NCBI RefSeq assembly: GCF_016741935.1
Contig: NZ_JAERRG010000006.1
Coordinates: 124,001 to 188,000, forward strand
DNA length: 64,000 nt
Direction of reading: 5' to 3'
Source: Streptomyces endocoffeicus
GTDB lineage: Bacteria > Actinomycetota > Actinomycetes > Streptomycetales > Streptomycetaceae
Part shown: positions 1 through 7,054 of the stretch, one piece after another
How the letters are laid out: every line of letters starts with the position of its first letter
Numbering within the stretch: position 1 is the stretch's first letter
Program-made: the position numbers and the translations under genes
The notes under the pieces: generated by a model
Seen by the model: only the letters and a program-made list of their open reading frames with translations
Told to the model about the DNA's origin: nothing
The model's database searches: none

Positions 1-158
1 AGGGCCGGTGCCTCTGGGGTGCGTTCCGCCCAGATGGCGAAGAGCTCGCCGAGCGGTGCGTGGGAGACGGCGCGGTCCGTGGCGTTCCACGCCTCCGGAG
101 GGAGGGCCGGGACGGGTTGGGGTGCGGACACCGATGAGGTCTCGTAGTGGTCCGTCAT
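1..158 (-). CDS. Start of an NRPS-type adenylation protein (partial)
   Basis: Only the first 52 codons lie in the window. They begin MTDHYETS and run into a WNATDR segment, then PLGELFAIWAERTPEAPAL. That matches the linker and first helix that open adenylation (AMP-binding) domains of nonribosomal peptide synthetases. These domains activate an amino or aryl acid as its adenylate and load it on a carrier protein. No condensation domain precedes it, so this is either a loading module or a stand-alone enzyme. The ATG at 158 is the first possible start. The upstream gene on the same strand ends 137 bases away, so the two may be co-transcribed. The assignment rests on a short segment. Confidence 0.7.
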   Translation of the reverse strand, partial: MTDHYETSSVSAPQPVPALPPEAWNATDRAVSHAPLGELFAIWAERTPEAPA

Positions 159-295
159 GGTGGGTTGTGGCCCTTCAGAGCGGTTGAACGGGCGGATATG
201 GGGGGCGGCTCGGGCCGGCCGGCGCCGAGCCGGTGCGCCCGCGCCCGGCCGGGGGAGATGTGGGGAGTACGGCCGTGTGCGGGGCGGTGGGAACC

Positions 296-1657
296 TCAGA
301 CCAGGGCGCTTCTGCGGGCCATCCGGCCCGAGAGCTGGATCCGGTCCACGGCGCCGGTCCGCGGATCGCGGACGAACCGTCCGCCGGGGAGCCGGCGTCC
401 GGAGGAGGGGTCCACCAGATCGCAGGTGAGGTCCTCGTGGCAGACCAGCGGCGCGGGGAGGTCGCCGTCCACGGACAGCGCGAGGCCGCCGCCGTCGCCG
501 ATGGTCACCTGGTACTCGATGTCGCCGTTGAGGTAGATCCCGGTGCACTGCGAGGTGGCGGCCATGGGGGTGGCCCGGTGCCGTGGGGTGGGTGTGGGGG
601 GCACCCGGACGCCGGTGATCTCGCCGAGGACATCGGTCAGTTCGTTCCACAGCTCGGTGCCGGTGCCCGCATTGGCGGTGAACCCGACCACCGCGCCCGT
701 GGCGGGATCGGCCCGCAGGAAGCAGGAGGTGCCCTGGGCGTTGCCGTCGTGCCCGAACCACAGGGTGTCACCGTGCCGGAAGAGCCCCCAGCCCAGGCCC
801 CAGCCGTCGGCCAGCACACCGGGGTCGGCGCCGGGCACCGGGCGGCGCATCTCCTCCGCGAGCTCGCGCGGCAGCAATCCCGCGGCCCCGTCGCCGAGAT
901 GGGCCCGGCCCAGCGCCACCAGATCGAGGGCACTGGCCCGCAGCGCGCCGGCCGCGGCCTCGGCGGGGGCGAGGTTCTGCCGCACCGGCCGCGTTCTGCC
1001 GGTGGCCTTGTTGGCCGAGTGGCCGCGCGCCGTGGGCCGGTGCGGGGCGCCGGCCGTGCCGATGAAGGACGGCACGGTGCCCAGCGGATCGAGCAGAACG
1101 GACCGCACGGCCTCCTGCCAGCTCATCCCGGTGACCGTCTCGATCAGCCGGCCCGCGGCCACATAGCCCGCGTTGGAGTAGGAGAAGTCCGTACCCGGGG
1201 GCATCACCAGGGTGCGGTCGGTGCAGTGGTCCAGCAGATAGCGCGGGGCGCTCAGCGAGGCGACCTGGTCGGAGTCGGGCCCGGACGGAAGCCCCGCGGT
1301 GTGGCTGAGCACCTGGCGCACCGTGCACGGCTGACCGGCCCGCCGCAGCTCCGGCACATGGTCGCCGAGCGGGTCGTCCAGCTCCACATCGCCGTCCGCC
1401 ACCAGGAGCATCACCACGGTCGCGGTGTACGCCTTGGTGATGGAGCCGATGGGCACGGCCGCGTCGGCGGCGCACGGCTCGCCGGAGTCCGCGTCCAGGA
1501 CGCCGGTCTCCACGGCGAGGGTCATTCCGCCGCTGTGCACGGCGAGTTGGGCCCCGGGCACCTGATGGGCGCGGGCCAGGGCGGTCAGTCGGTCCTCGAG
1601 GACGCGGCGTATCTTCGACCGCTCCTCGGCGGACGGGGCCGGGGTCGTACGTAACAC
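296..1657 (-). CDS. Serine hydrolase, class C beta-lactamase/esterase family
   Basis: This 453-residue protein carries the three landmarks of the penicillin-binding/class C beta-lactamase fold: S72-I-T-K75, Y160-S-N162 and H303-D-G. The last 100 or so residues form an extra beta-rich domain of the kind seen in esterases and D-aminopeptidases of the family. No signal peptide is visible, so it probably acts in the cytoplasm and the substrate is unknown. The GTG at 1657 follows an AAGGAG ribosome site with good spacing. An in-frame ATG at 1705 overlaps the previous stop as ATGA and could be a coupled start. Codon 2 after the GTG is TTA, the rare codon read by the bldA tRNA in Streptomyces. Confidence 0.85.
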   Translation of the reverse strand: MLRTTPAPSAEERSKIRRVLEDRLTALARAHQVPGAQLAVHSGGMTLAVETGVLDADSGEPCAADAAVPIGSITKAYTATVVMLLVADGDVELDDPLGDHVPELRRAGQPCTVRQVLSHTAGLPSGPDSDQVASLSAPRYLLDHCTDRTLVMPPGTDFSYSNAGYVAAGRLIETVTGMSWQEAVRSVLLDPLGTVPSFIGTAGAPHRPTARGHSANKATGRTRPVRQNLAPAEAAAGALRASALDLVALGRAHLGDGAAGLLPRELAEEMRRPVPGADPGVLADGWGLGWGLFRHGDTLWFGHDGNAQGTSCFLRADPATGAVVGFTANAGTGTELWNELTDVLGEITGVRVPPTPTPRHRATPMAATSQCTGIYLNGDIEYQVTIGDGGGLALSVDGDLPAPLVCHEDLTCDLVDPSSGRRLPGGRFVRDPRTGAVDRIQLSGRMARRSALV

Positions 1658-1701
1658 GGTGCACTCCTTGCCGGGGGATGGGACGGGCGACGGGGGCAGG
1701 G

Positions 1702-2901
1702 TCATGGCAGCTGGCTCGTGGCCGTGACGTCCCGGGGCACGATCCTGAAGCCCTGCCAGTGGGTGGGCATGGGGTCCTGGTCCTCGTCCCTGGGCACATG
1801 GTGGAAGTCGACACTGACCCAGGCCACCGGGTCGGTCAGCTTCTCGTCGCCGGTGTACTTGTCGACCGAGGTGGCACAGTCCGGGGCGGTGTTGCCGTAG
1901 GCCAGCCGTTCGCACTCCCGGTACTGCGTGAAGTACATGTCGTGATGGGTGAACTCCTCGGTCTCGCGCGGCCCCCGGTACTGGTCGCTCTGGTGGTTGT
2001 CGATCTCCCAGGACTTGGCGTGGCCGTCGGAGTTCTCGGTGGTGGGGTTCACCACCCGCCAGAAGCGGGTGGGCGCGAGGTCCGCCGCGGTCTCACGGGA
2101 GAACACCGTGCGCTTGGTGGTCCGCGCGGCCGTGCCACTGCCCGGGTAGTCGTACTGCTCCACGCGGTTCTTCGACTGTCCGTCGACGTCGAAGTCCAGC
2201 CGCCAGAAGATGTTGTGCGAGTGGTTCTCGCTGAACCGGGTGGAGCCCACTCCGGTCGGCCAGCCGCTGCTCGCGTCGGAGAACTGGAACGGCGAGAGGC
2301 TTCCGGTGGCGCCCGACCGGGGGGTGATGGAGCCGTCGTCCGAGAAGCGCCACTCGGTGATGTAGTCGTACCAGCCGATCTCGGAGACCGAGAAGACGAC
2401 CAGGTCGGTGCCGTGCAGCACGCCATTCTCCACCGCGCTCTTGTAGGCGAACGGCCGCGGCTGCTCCTCGACGCACAGCACCGGGGTGTCACGGAAGTCG
2501 CGCAGCCTCCCGTCGGGGCAGTCCTTGGCGCCGAGCCGGGTGAGCGTGCCCTGCTCCAGATCGCCGAAGCCGATCGCCGAGACGTCGTAGAAGCGCGGCT
2601 GACCGCTGTCGTAGGGCACATGCACCTCGGCCAGCGAGGCGCTCTTGAGGACCCGGGTGGGGGTGCCGCGGTTCGGGGTGTAGATCACATCGCTCAGCAC
2701 CGCACCGGTGTTGCGGTCGATGTCCCAGCACATCTGCCACCGGGCACCGTTCTTCAGGGTCGTGTCGATGCGATCCGCGGCGGGGCAGGACGGGGCCGCC
2801 GCGGCCTTCGCGGGCGCGGCGGAGGCCGGGCCCGGCACCCACAGGGCCAGCAATCCCACCGCGGCGATCAGCACACGGGCACGCCGAAACAGACTGGACA
2901 C
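1702..2901 (-). CDS. Secreted copper amine oxidase catalytic domain protein
   Basis: The 399-residue product starts with a signal peptide (about residues 1-28, ending PASA). It then aligns by eye with the catalytic beta-sandwich domain of copper amine oxidases, which oxidise primary amines to aldehydes with hydrogen peroxide and ammonia. Visible residues are a candidate base D106, the cofactor tyrosine Y178 in GWYDYITEW, the HSH copper pair H227/H229, and a third ligand H368 in HHVPRDEDQDPMP. The Asn that normally precedes the cofactor tyrosine is Trp177. The N-terminal N2/N3 domains are absent; similar sequence sits in the gene just upstream. The GTG at 2901 follows GAGGGGAG. Activity is not certain because of the N-to-W change. 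Confidence 0.82.
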   Translation of the reverse strand: MSSLFRRARVLIAAVGLLALWVPGPASAAPAKAAAAPSCPAADRIDTTLKNGARWQMCWDIDRNTGAVLSDVIYTPNRGTPTRVLKSASLAEVHVPYDSGQPRFYDVSAIGFGDLEQGTLTRLGAKDCPDGRLRDFRDTPVLCVEEQPRPFAYKSAVENGVLHGTDLVVFSVSEIGWYDYITEWRFSDDGSITPRSGATGSLSPFQFSDASSGWPTGVGSTRFSENHSHNIFWRLDFDVDGQSKNRVEQYDYPGSGTAARTTKRTVFSRETAADLAPTRFWRVVNPTTENSDGHAKSWEIDNHQSDQYRGPRETEEFTHHDMYFTQYRECERLAYGNTAPDCATSVDKYTGDEKLTDPVAWVSVDFHHVPRDEDQDPMPTHWQGFRIVPRDVTATSQLP

Positions 2902-2915
2902 GGACAAGGCTCCCC

Positions 2916-3725
2916 TCACAGACCGATGACGGCGGCGCGCCTGGCCGACAGATCGATGACGATCCGGCTGGTGTCGATCCACTTGCCACCCGGAATGCGC
3001 ACGAACAGCTGCACACACCGGTGCTCACCGCACCGGGACACCTTCCGGGCGCCGCCGACCCCCTTCGCCCGGGAGCCGAGGAACGACATGCTCTGGAGCC
3101 GCAGTTGGGTGGGCGAGGTCAGCCGCTTCCCGGTCTGCGAGGCGTAGGACTCGCGCATCCCCGGGCCGAGTGCGCGGTCGGCGAGGACGACCTTCACCGC
3201 CTCGCGGGCCTCGGCCAGGGTGGGCGGCGGCTGGACGCCGTGTTGGCGGGCGGAGTCGAGAACCTTCTTGGAGCGCAGATCGACCACCCTGGTGATGAGG
3301 GTGTCCGAGGCGTAGTCGTAGAGCTGGACCTCGGCCCGGCTGTCGGTGGCGGAGGACGCCGACTTGGCCCGGGGCGGACGGCGGGTGTCCAGCGGCTCGG
3401 CGCCGGAGCCGCCCGCGGCGTTCCGCTCCCCGTCATTCTTCTCCGTCGCTTTCCGACGGTCCTTCGCGGTCCCGGACCGGGTGGCGGCGTCGATGGCGAT
3501 ACGGGACGCCTCGCGCGATTCCTCGGATGTCAGCCGGCCGGAGTGTGAGGCGACGGCGGCCGCGGGCGCCGAGGGATCGGACGCGGGCGATCCGGCCGTA
3601 CGGAGGGCGGCGATCCCGCCGCCCGCCAGCACCGCCGTCAGACCCAGTGCCGCGGATACGCGCCATCTCCGGTGACGGCGCCCCCTGGTATCGGCCGCAC
3701 CCTTGTCCGTCGCGTTGTCTGTCAT
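2916..3725 (-). CDS. Membrane-anchored protein with amine-oxidase N-domain-like region
   Basis: The 269-residue product has a basic N-terminus, one membrane segment (about 23-42) and a long Ala/Ser/Glu-rich stretch. A C-terminal half follows with EVQLYDYASDTLITRVVDL and a TLAEAREAVKVVLADRALG helix. This pattern resembles the N2/N3 domains of copper amine oxidases, which normally precede the catalytic domain in one chain. Here the catalytic domain is the next gene, 14 bases downstream and probably in the same mRNA. I infer that the two proteins form one split, membrane-tethered amine oxidase; the match is by eye. The ATG at 3725 is the start with a sensible export signal. Confidence 0.6.
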   Translation of the reverse strand: MTDNATDKGAADTRGRRHRRWRVSAALGLTAVLAGGGIAALRTAGSPASDPSAPAAAVASHSGRLTSEESREASRIAIDAATRSGTAKDRRKATEKNDGERNAAGGSGAEPLDTRRPPRAKSASSATDSRAEVQLYDYASDTLITRVVDLRSKKVLDSARQHGVQPPPTLAEAREAVKVVLADRALGPGMRESYASQTGKRLTSPTQLRLQSMSFLGSRAKGVGGARKVSRCGEHRCVQLFVRIPGGKWIDTSRIVIDLSARRAAVIGL

Positions 3726-4039
3726 CACCCAGCCGTTTCCGTTGTCGGTCAAGTGAGCCCGGCGGGGCTCGCGGTGACAGCACTCGGCCGGATACCGGAT
3801 TGTCGCTGGTGCGTTCCCCGTCGTGCAGACGGGATTCAAGCCGCTGACAACGGCTCGCGCGGACTCCCCCCGGACTCTTCGCTGTCCACTGTTAGCTCAC
3901 GCTTTCACCACTCCGGGCGGCGTAACAGTCGCATTTGTCATCAAGCGGCTGTGAGAAACGCATGTCCCATGGACGGCTGAGCGGCCGCAAAGCGATGACG
4001 GGGAAGGCTCTGGGGAAGGCTCTCTGCCATCATGCTCAC
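3726..4039. other. Intergenic region between divergent genes
   Basis: There is no convincing gene in these 314 bases. It is less G+C-rich than its surroundings and must hold the promoters of the amine oxidase pair (minus) and the zinc-ribbon pair (plus). An inverted repeat AGCCG-N7-CGGCT lies at 3839-3855. No clear -35/-10 pair could be assigned. Confidence 0.6.
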
Positions 4040-4453
4040 ATGAGCCATTCGATCACCATTCGATGTGACATCTGTGGCGCCACTCATTCCTCCTCAGCGG
4101 CCGACAGCGTCGGTGCGCTTCGCGAAGTCATCGTCCAAATGAGCTGGTCGAGGGCGCGATGGGATGGCCGGGTGATCGATATGTGCGGTGGCTGCGGCGC
4201 CCGGGAAATGACGCCGAGCGCGCCCGGGCGGCGCTGCGGTTCCTGTGAGGGAGGCGAACTCTTCGATGCCCTCGGACACGACAGAATCGGACATCGTTTG
4301 GCCAATGCATTACTCAGAGCTGGTATCGATAATCTCGAACTACTCTCCGGTTTCTCCGCGCGTCAGCTTCGTGATCTGGACGGTATCGGTGCCGTGAGCG
4401 CACGCCACGCACTCAATCGTCTGCACTCCGCACCGAAGGAAAGGCGATCGTGA
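4040..4453 (+). CDS. Zinc-ribbon and helix-hairpin-helix protein
   Basis: The 137-residue protein has an N-terminal zinc-binding region with paired cysteines (CDIC, CGGC, CGSC). Its C-terminal 50 residues resemble the C-terminal domain of RNA polymerase alpha: RLANALLRAGI, a leucine-rich helix, then DLDGIGAVSARHAL. That fold binds DNA or protein through a helix-hairpin-helix, so a nucleic-acid role is likely, but the target is unknown. The gene contains a TTA codon and unusually many AT-ending codons and an AGA, unlike its neighbours. It overlaps the next gene by 4 bases (GTGA). The ATG at 4040 was chosen because the zinc region starts right after it; an in-frame ATG at 3995 is possible. Confidence 0.75.
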   Translation: MSHSITIRCDICGATHSSSAADSVGALREVIVQMSWSRARWDGRVIDMCGGCGAREMTPSAPGRRCGSCEGGELFDALGHDRIGHRLANALLRAGIDNLELLSGFSARQLRDLDGIGAVSARHALNRLHSAPKERRS

Positions 4454-4788
4454 ACGAATATTCCACTGGAACATCCGCCGGAACGTCCGCTGGAACGTCC
4501 GCACCGCCCGCTCTGTACGGCAGTCGGCGGCACCGGGTGCTGTGGGTGATGGGCGTGGTGTTTTCGGCCGGGCTGCTGGCGCCGCTGTTATTCCTCGGCG
4601 CCGCCCGAAAGGGGATCGTGCCGCGTACCGTACCCGCCGGATACGCGGTGGCCATCTATCCGATCGCGCTCGGACGGCAGTGGCTGCCGGACCCGGGGGA
4701 CTGGATCTCATGGACCCTCGCGGCCGTGGTGCTCACCGCGGCCGTCCATGCCGCGGTCCTGGACACCGGCCGCACAGCCGCCGGTTGA
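4450..4788 (+). CDS. Small membrane protein, unknown function
   Basis: The 112-residue product starts at a GTG that overlaps the preceding stop. Residues 7-18 repeat the unit GTSA, from three 12-base copies at 4468-4503 (GGAACNTCCGCN). Two hydrophobic segments follow (about residues 34-54 and 80-100). The reading frame has a TTA codon in the first membrane segment. I do not recognise the family. The overlap with the zinc-ribbon gene suggests the two are translated together and that this protein may anchor or partner it. Confidence 0.65.
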   Translation: MNEYSTGTSAGTSAGTSAPPALYGSRRHRVLWVMGVVFSAGLLAPLLFLGAARKGIVPRTVPAGYAVAIYPIALGRQWLPDPGDWISWTLAAVVLTAAVHAAVLDTGRTAAG

Positions 4789-4804
4789 CCCCCGGGTGGG
4801 GAGG

Positions 4805-5545
4805 TCAGCTCTGCGCGGTGGGACGGACCACGATCTCGCCGACGTCGACACCGGCCGGCTGCTCGATGGCGAACGCGATGGCGCGGGCGATGGCGTCCGG
4901 GGAGATCGCGATCTTGTCCATACGGGTCTGGATCCCGTTCCTCGCGTCCGGGTCGGTGATGGAACCCGCGAGCTCCGTCCGGATGAACCCGGGCGAGACG
5001 GTGGTCACCCGCAGCGTCTCACCGGCCTCCTGGCGCAGCCCTTCGGAGATGGCGCGCACGGCGTTCTTGGTGCCGGCGTAGACCGCCATCGTCGGGACGA
5101 TGACCAGCCCGGCGGTGGAGAGGGTGTGCACGAAATGCCCGGAGCCCTGCTCCCGGAAGACGGGCAGGGCCTCCGCGATGCCGTACAGCACCCCCTTGAT
5201 GTTGACGTCGACCATCGCCTCCCAGTCCTCGACGCGCAGATCGTCGAGGGCGGAGATCGGGCTGATACCGGCGTTGCTGACCAGGACGTCCAGCCTTCCG
5301 TACCGTTCGCGTGCCGTCGCGATCAGACGGGACAGGTCCGCGCGCCGCTTCACATCCGTGACGACGGCGACGGCCTCGCCGCCCGCCCCGGCGATCCGGG
5401 CCGCCAGTGCCTCGATGCGGTCCGACCGCCGCGCCGCCAGGACGACCTTGGCGCCGCGCTCGGCCAGCAGCAGCGCGGTCGCCTCGCCGATACCGCTGCT
5501 CGCGCCCGTAATGGCGACGACCTTGCCTTCGATACCCGATGTCAT
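4805..5545 (-). CDS. Short-chain dehydrogenase/reductase
   Basis: This 246-residue classical SDR has a TGASSGIG nucleotide-binding motif at residues 13-20, NAG at 91-93, and catalytic S143, Y156 and K160 (YAGTK). Members reduce or oxidise carbonyl/alcohol groups with NAD(P)H. The substrate cannot be read from the sequence. The start follows an AAGGAA ribosome site. It is divergent from a TetR gene, with two matching inverted repeats between them, so that repressor very probably controls it. Confidence 0.92.
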   Translation of the reverse strand: MTSGIEGKVVAITGASSGIGEATALLLAERGAKVVLAARRSDRIEALAARIAGAGGEAVAVVTDVKRRADLSRLIATARERYGRLDVLVSNAGISPISALDDLRVEDWEAMVDVNIKGVLYGIAEALPVFREQGSGHFVHTLSTAGLVIVPTMAVYAGTKNAVRAISEGLRQEAGETLRVTTVSPGFIRTELAGSITDPDARNGIQTRMDKIAISPDAIARAIAFAIEQPAGVDVGEIVVRPTAQS

Positions 5546-5614
5546 GGGGTTCCTTCCAGGGAAACGTTGCGGGAGGGCAGGGGGGAAAGAGGGACGGCGA
5601 TGGCCTACAGTGAG

Positions 5615-5665
5615 AAGTGGAGGCGCCGCCACTTCGCCCCACACTAAGTGGGTGTGCCTCCACTT
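5615..5665. promoter_or_regulatory. Twin TetR operators, AAGTGG-N8-CCACTT
   Basis: Two copies of the same inverted repeat, AAGTGG-N8-CCACTT, lie at 5615-5634 and 5646-5665. They are 31 bases apart, about three helical turns. The second is extended to CTAAGTGG/CCACTTAG (5644-5667). They fill the gap between the SDR and the divergent TetR gene, the usual place for autoregulatory TetR operators. Confidence 0.75.
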
Positions 5666-5705
5666 AGCAACCGGGGAATGAGCCGGGGAATGAGGAGAGT
5701 CGCCG

Positions 5706-6284
5706 ATGGCCAGGGATCCAGGGCGCCCGCTGCGGGCCGACGCACAGCGCAACCGGGAGAAGATCCTCTCCACGGCGGTGCGGGTGTTCGCCGAGGAAGG
5801 GCTGGACGCCCACCTCGAGCGCATCGCCAAGGAGGCGGGCGTGGGCACCGGCACCCTCTACCGGAACTTCCCGACCCGCGAGCTGCTGATCGAGGCCGCC
5901 TACCGCAATGAGCTGGCCCGGCTCTGCGACGCCGCCCCCGAACTCCTGGCGGCCCTGCCCCCGCGCGAGGCCCTGCGGGCGTGGCTGGCCCGCTTCATGG
6001 ACTACGCCAACGCCAAGCTGGGCATGGCGGACGCGCTGCGGGGCGTGGTCGCGTCGGGCGTCAATCCGTACGCGCAGAGCCACGAGATGATCCAGGACGC
6101 GCTCGCGCGGCTGATGGACGCCGCCGTCACGGCCGGTGTGATCCGGTCGGACATCAGCGCCGCCGATATGTTCGCCGCTCTCACCGGCATCGCCCTCGCC
6201 TCGGGGAAGCCCGAACAGCGGGAGCGGGCCGACCGTCTCCTCGACCTCACTCTGGACGGGCTGAGTGCCGGAGCCGGTCAGTAA
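5706..6284 (+). CDS. TetR family transcriptional repressor
   Basis: The 192-residue protein has a TetR DNA-binding domain in residues 14-60 (REKILSTAVRVFAEEG, then VGTGTLYRNFPTRE) and a helical ligand-binding domain. It lies divergent from the SDR gene with twin inverted repeats between them. I infer that it represses both its own gene and the SDR until a small ligand binds. The ATG at 5706 is preceded by GAGGAG. Confidence 0.92.
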   Translation: MARDPGRPLRADAQRNREKILSTAVRVFAEEGLDAHLERIAKEAGVGTGTLYRNFPTRELLIEAAYRNELARLCDAAPELLAALPPREALRAWLARFMDYANAKLGMADALRGVVASGVNPYAQSHEMIQDALARLMDAAVTAGVIRSDISAADMFAALTGIALASGKPEQRERADRLLDLTLDGLSAGAGQ

Positions 6285-6348
6285 AGATTTCTGAGTTTTC
6301 AGTTCAGACTCTTGTGCCACCCGCTCAGCGCTCTTAACGTGTCCGGCC

Positions 6349-6939
6349 ATGGAGAACGAACACGCCACGGACCGGGCCGCGGGATCCGGCGACGAGTCCG
6401 TGGGCGACCGGCTGCGTGCGCTGCGCAAGGCACGCCGGCTGACCCTGCGGACCGTCGCCGAGTCCGCCGGGATCAGTGAGGGCTATCTCAGCCAGATAGA
6501 GCGCGGGCAGGCCAATCCCAGCATCGCCACCCTCCAGCAGGTCGCCGCCGCGCTCGGCCTGAAGGTGGCCGATCTGTTCGGCGACGACTTCACCAGCGGC
6601 CCGAGCGTGCTGCGCGCCGAGGAGGCGCCCCGGCTCGCCCTCGGGGTGCTCGGCGGCCGCAAGTTCCGGCTGACCCCGGGGCCGCAGCACCATCTCGAAG
6701 TGTTCCTGGGGGAGTTCGACGCCCATGGCTCCACGGGCGAGACCCTCTACAGTCACGGTGACTCGGAGGAGTTCCTGTACGTCCTCGAGGGCACGGTCGG
6801 ACTCCAGCTCGGCGACCGCTCCTTCACCCTCGGCGCCGGTGACAGCATCCGCTACTCCTCCGCCGTACCCCATCGGCTCAGCGAGACGGCCGGGGCGGCC
6901 GCCCGGGTGCTGTGGGTGATCAGCCCACCCAGCTACTGA
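6349..6939 (+). CDS. XRE-cupin transcriptional regulator (PuuR-like)
   Basis: The 196-residue product has an N-terminal XRE helix-turn-helix (about 19-75; LTLRTVAESAGISEGYLSQI) and a C-terminal cupin (about 110-190; SHGDSEEFLYVLEG then PHRLSE). This is the architecture of E. coli PuuR, the putrescine-utilisation repressor, and of many amino-acid catabolism regulators. The next gene is an FAD amine oxidase of the PuuB type, followed by two transporters. I infer control of that group by an amine or amino-acid ligand bound in the cupin. Confidence 0.88.
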   Translation: MENEHATDRAAGSGDESVGDRLRALRKARRLTLRTVAESAGISEGYLSQIERGQANPSIATLQQVAAALGLKVADLFGDDFTSGPSVLRAEEAPRLALGVLGGRKFRLTPGPQHHLEVFLGEFDAHGSTGETLYSHGDSEEFLYVLEGTVGLQLGDRSFTLGAGDSIRYSSAVPHRLSETAGAAARVLWVISPPSY

Positions 6940-7054
6940 TCCACCCCACCTCACACCACTCGCCCCCTCGAGCCACTCCGATCCGCGACGAAACCGGGGC
7001 CATCCCAGGCCGCCCGACCAGCGGCCGTTCGACCACGATTGGCTGAGTGCCGCA

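Noticed and set aside
233..1654. Long plus-strand open frame opposite the serine hydrolase
   Set aside because: High-G+C genes often leave open frames on the other strand. The product is Gly/Arg/His-rich without any domain, while the minus strand encodes a protein with clear catalytic motifs.
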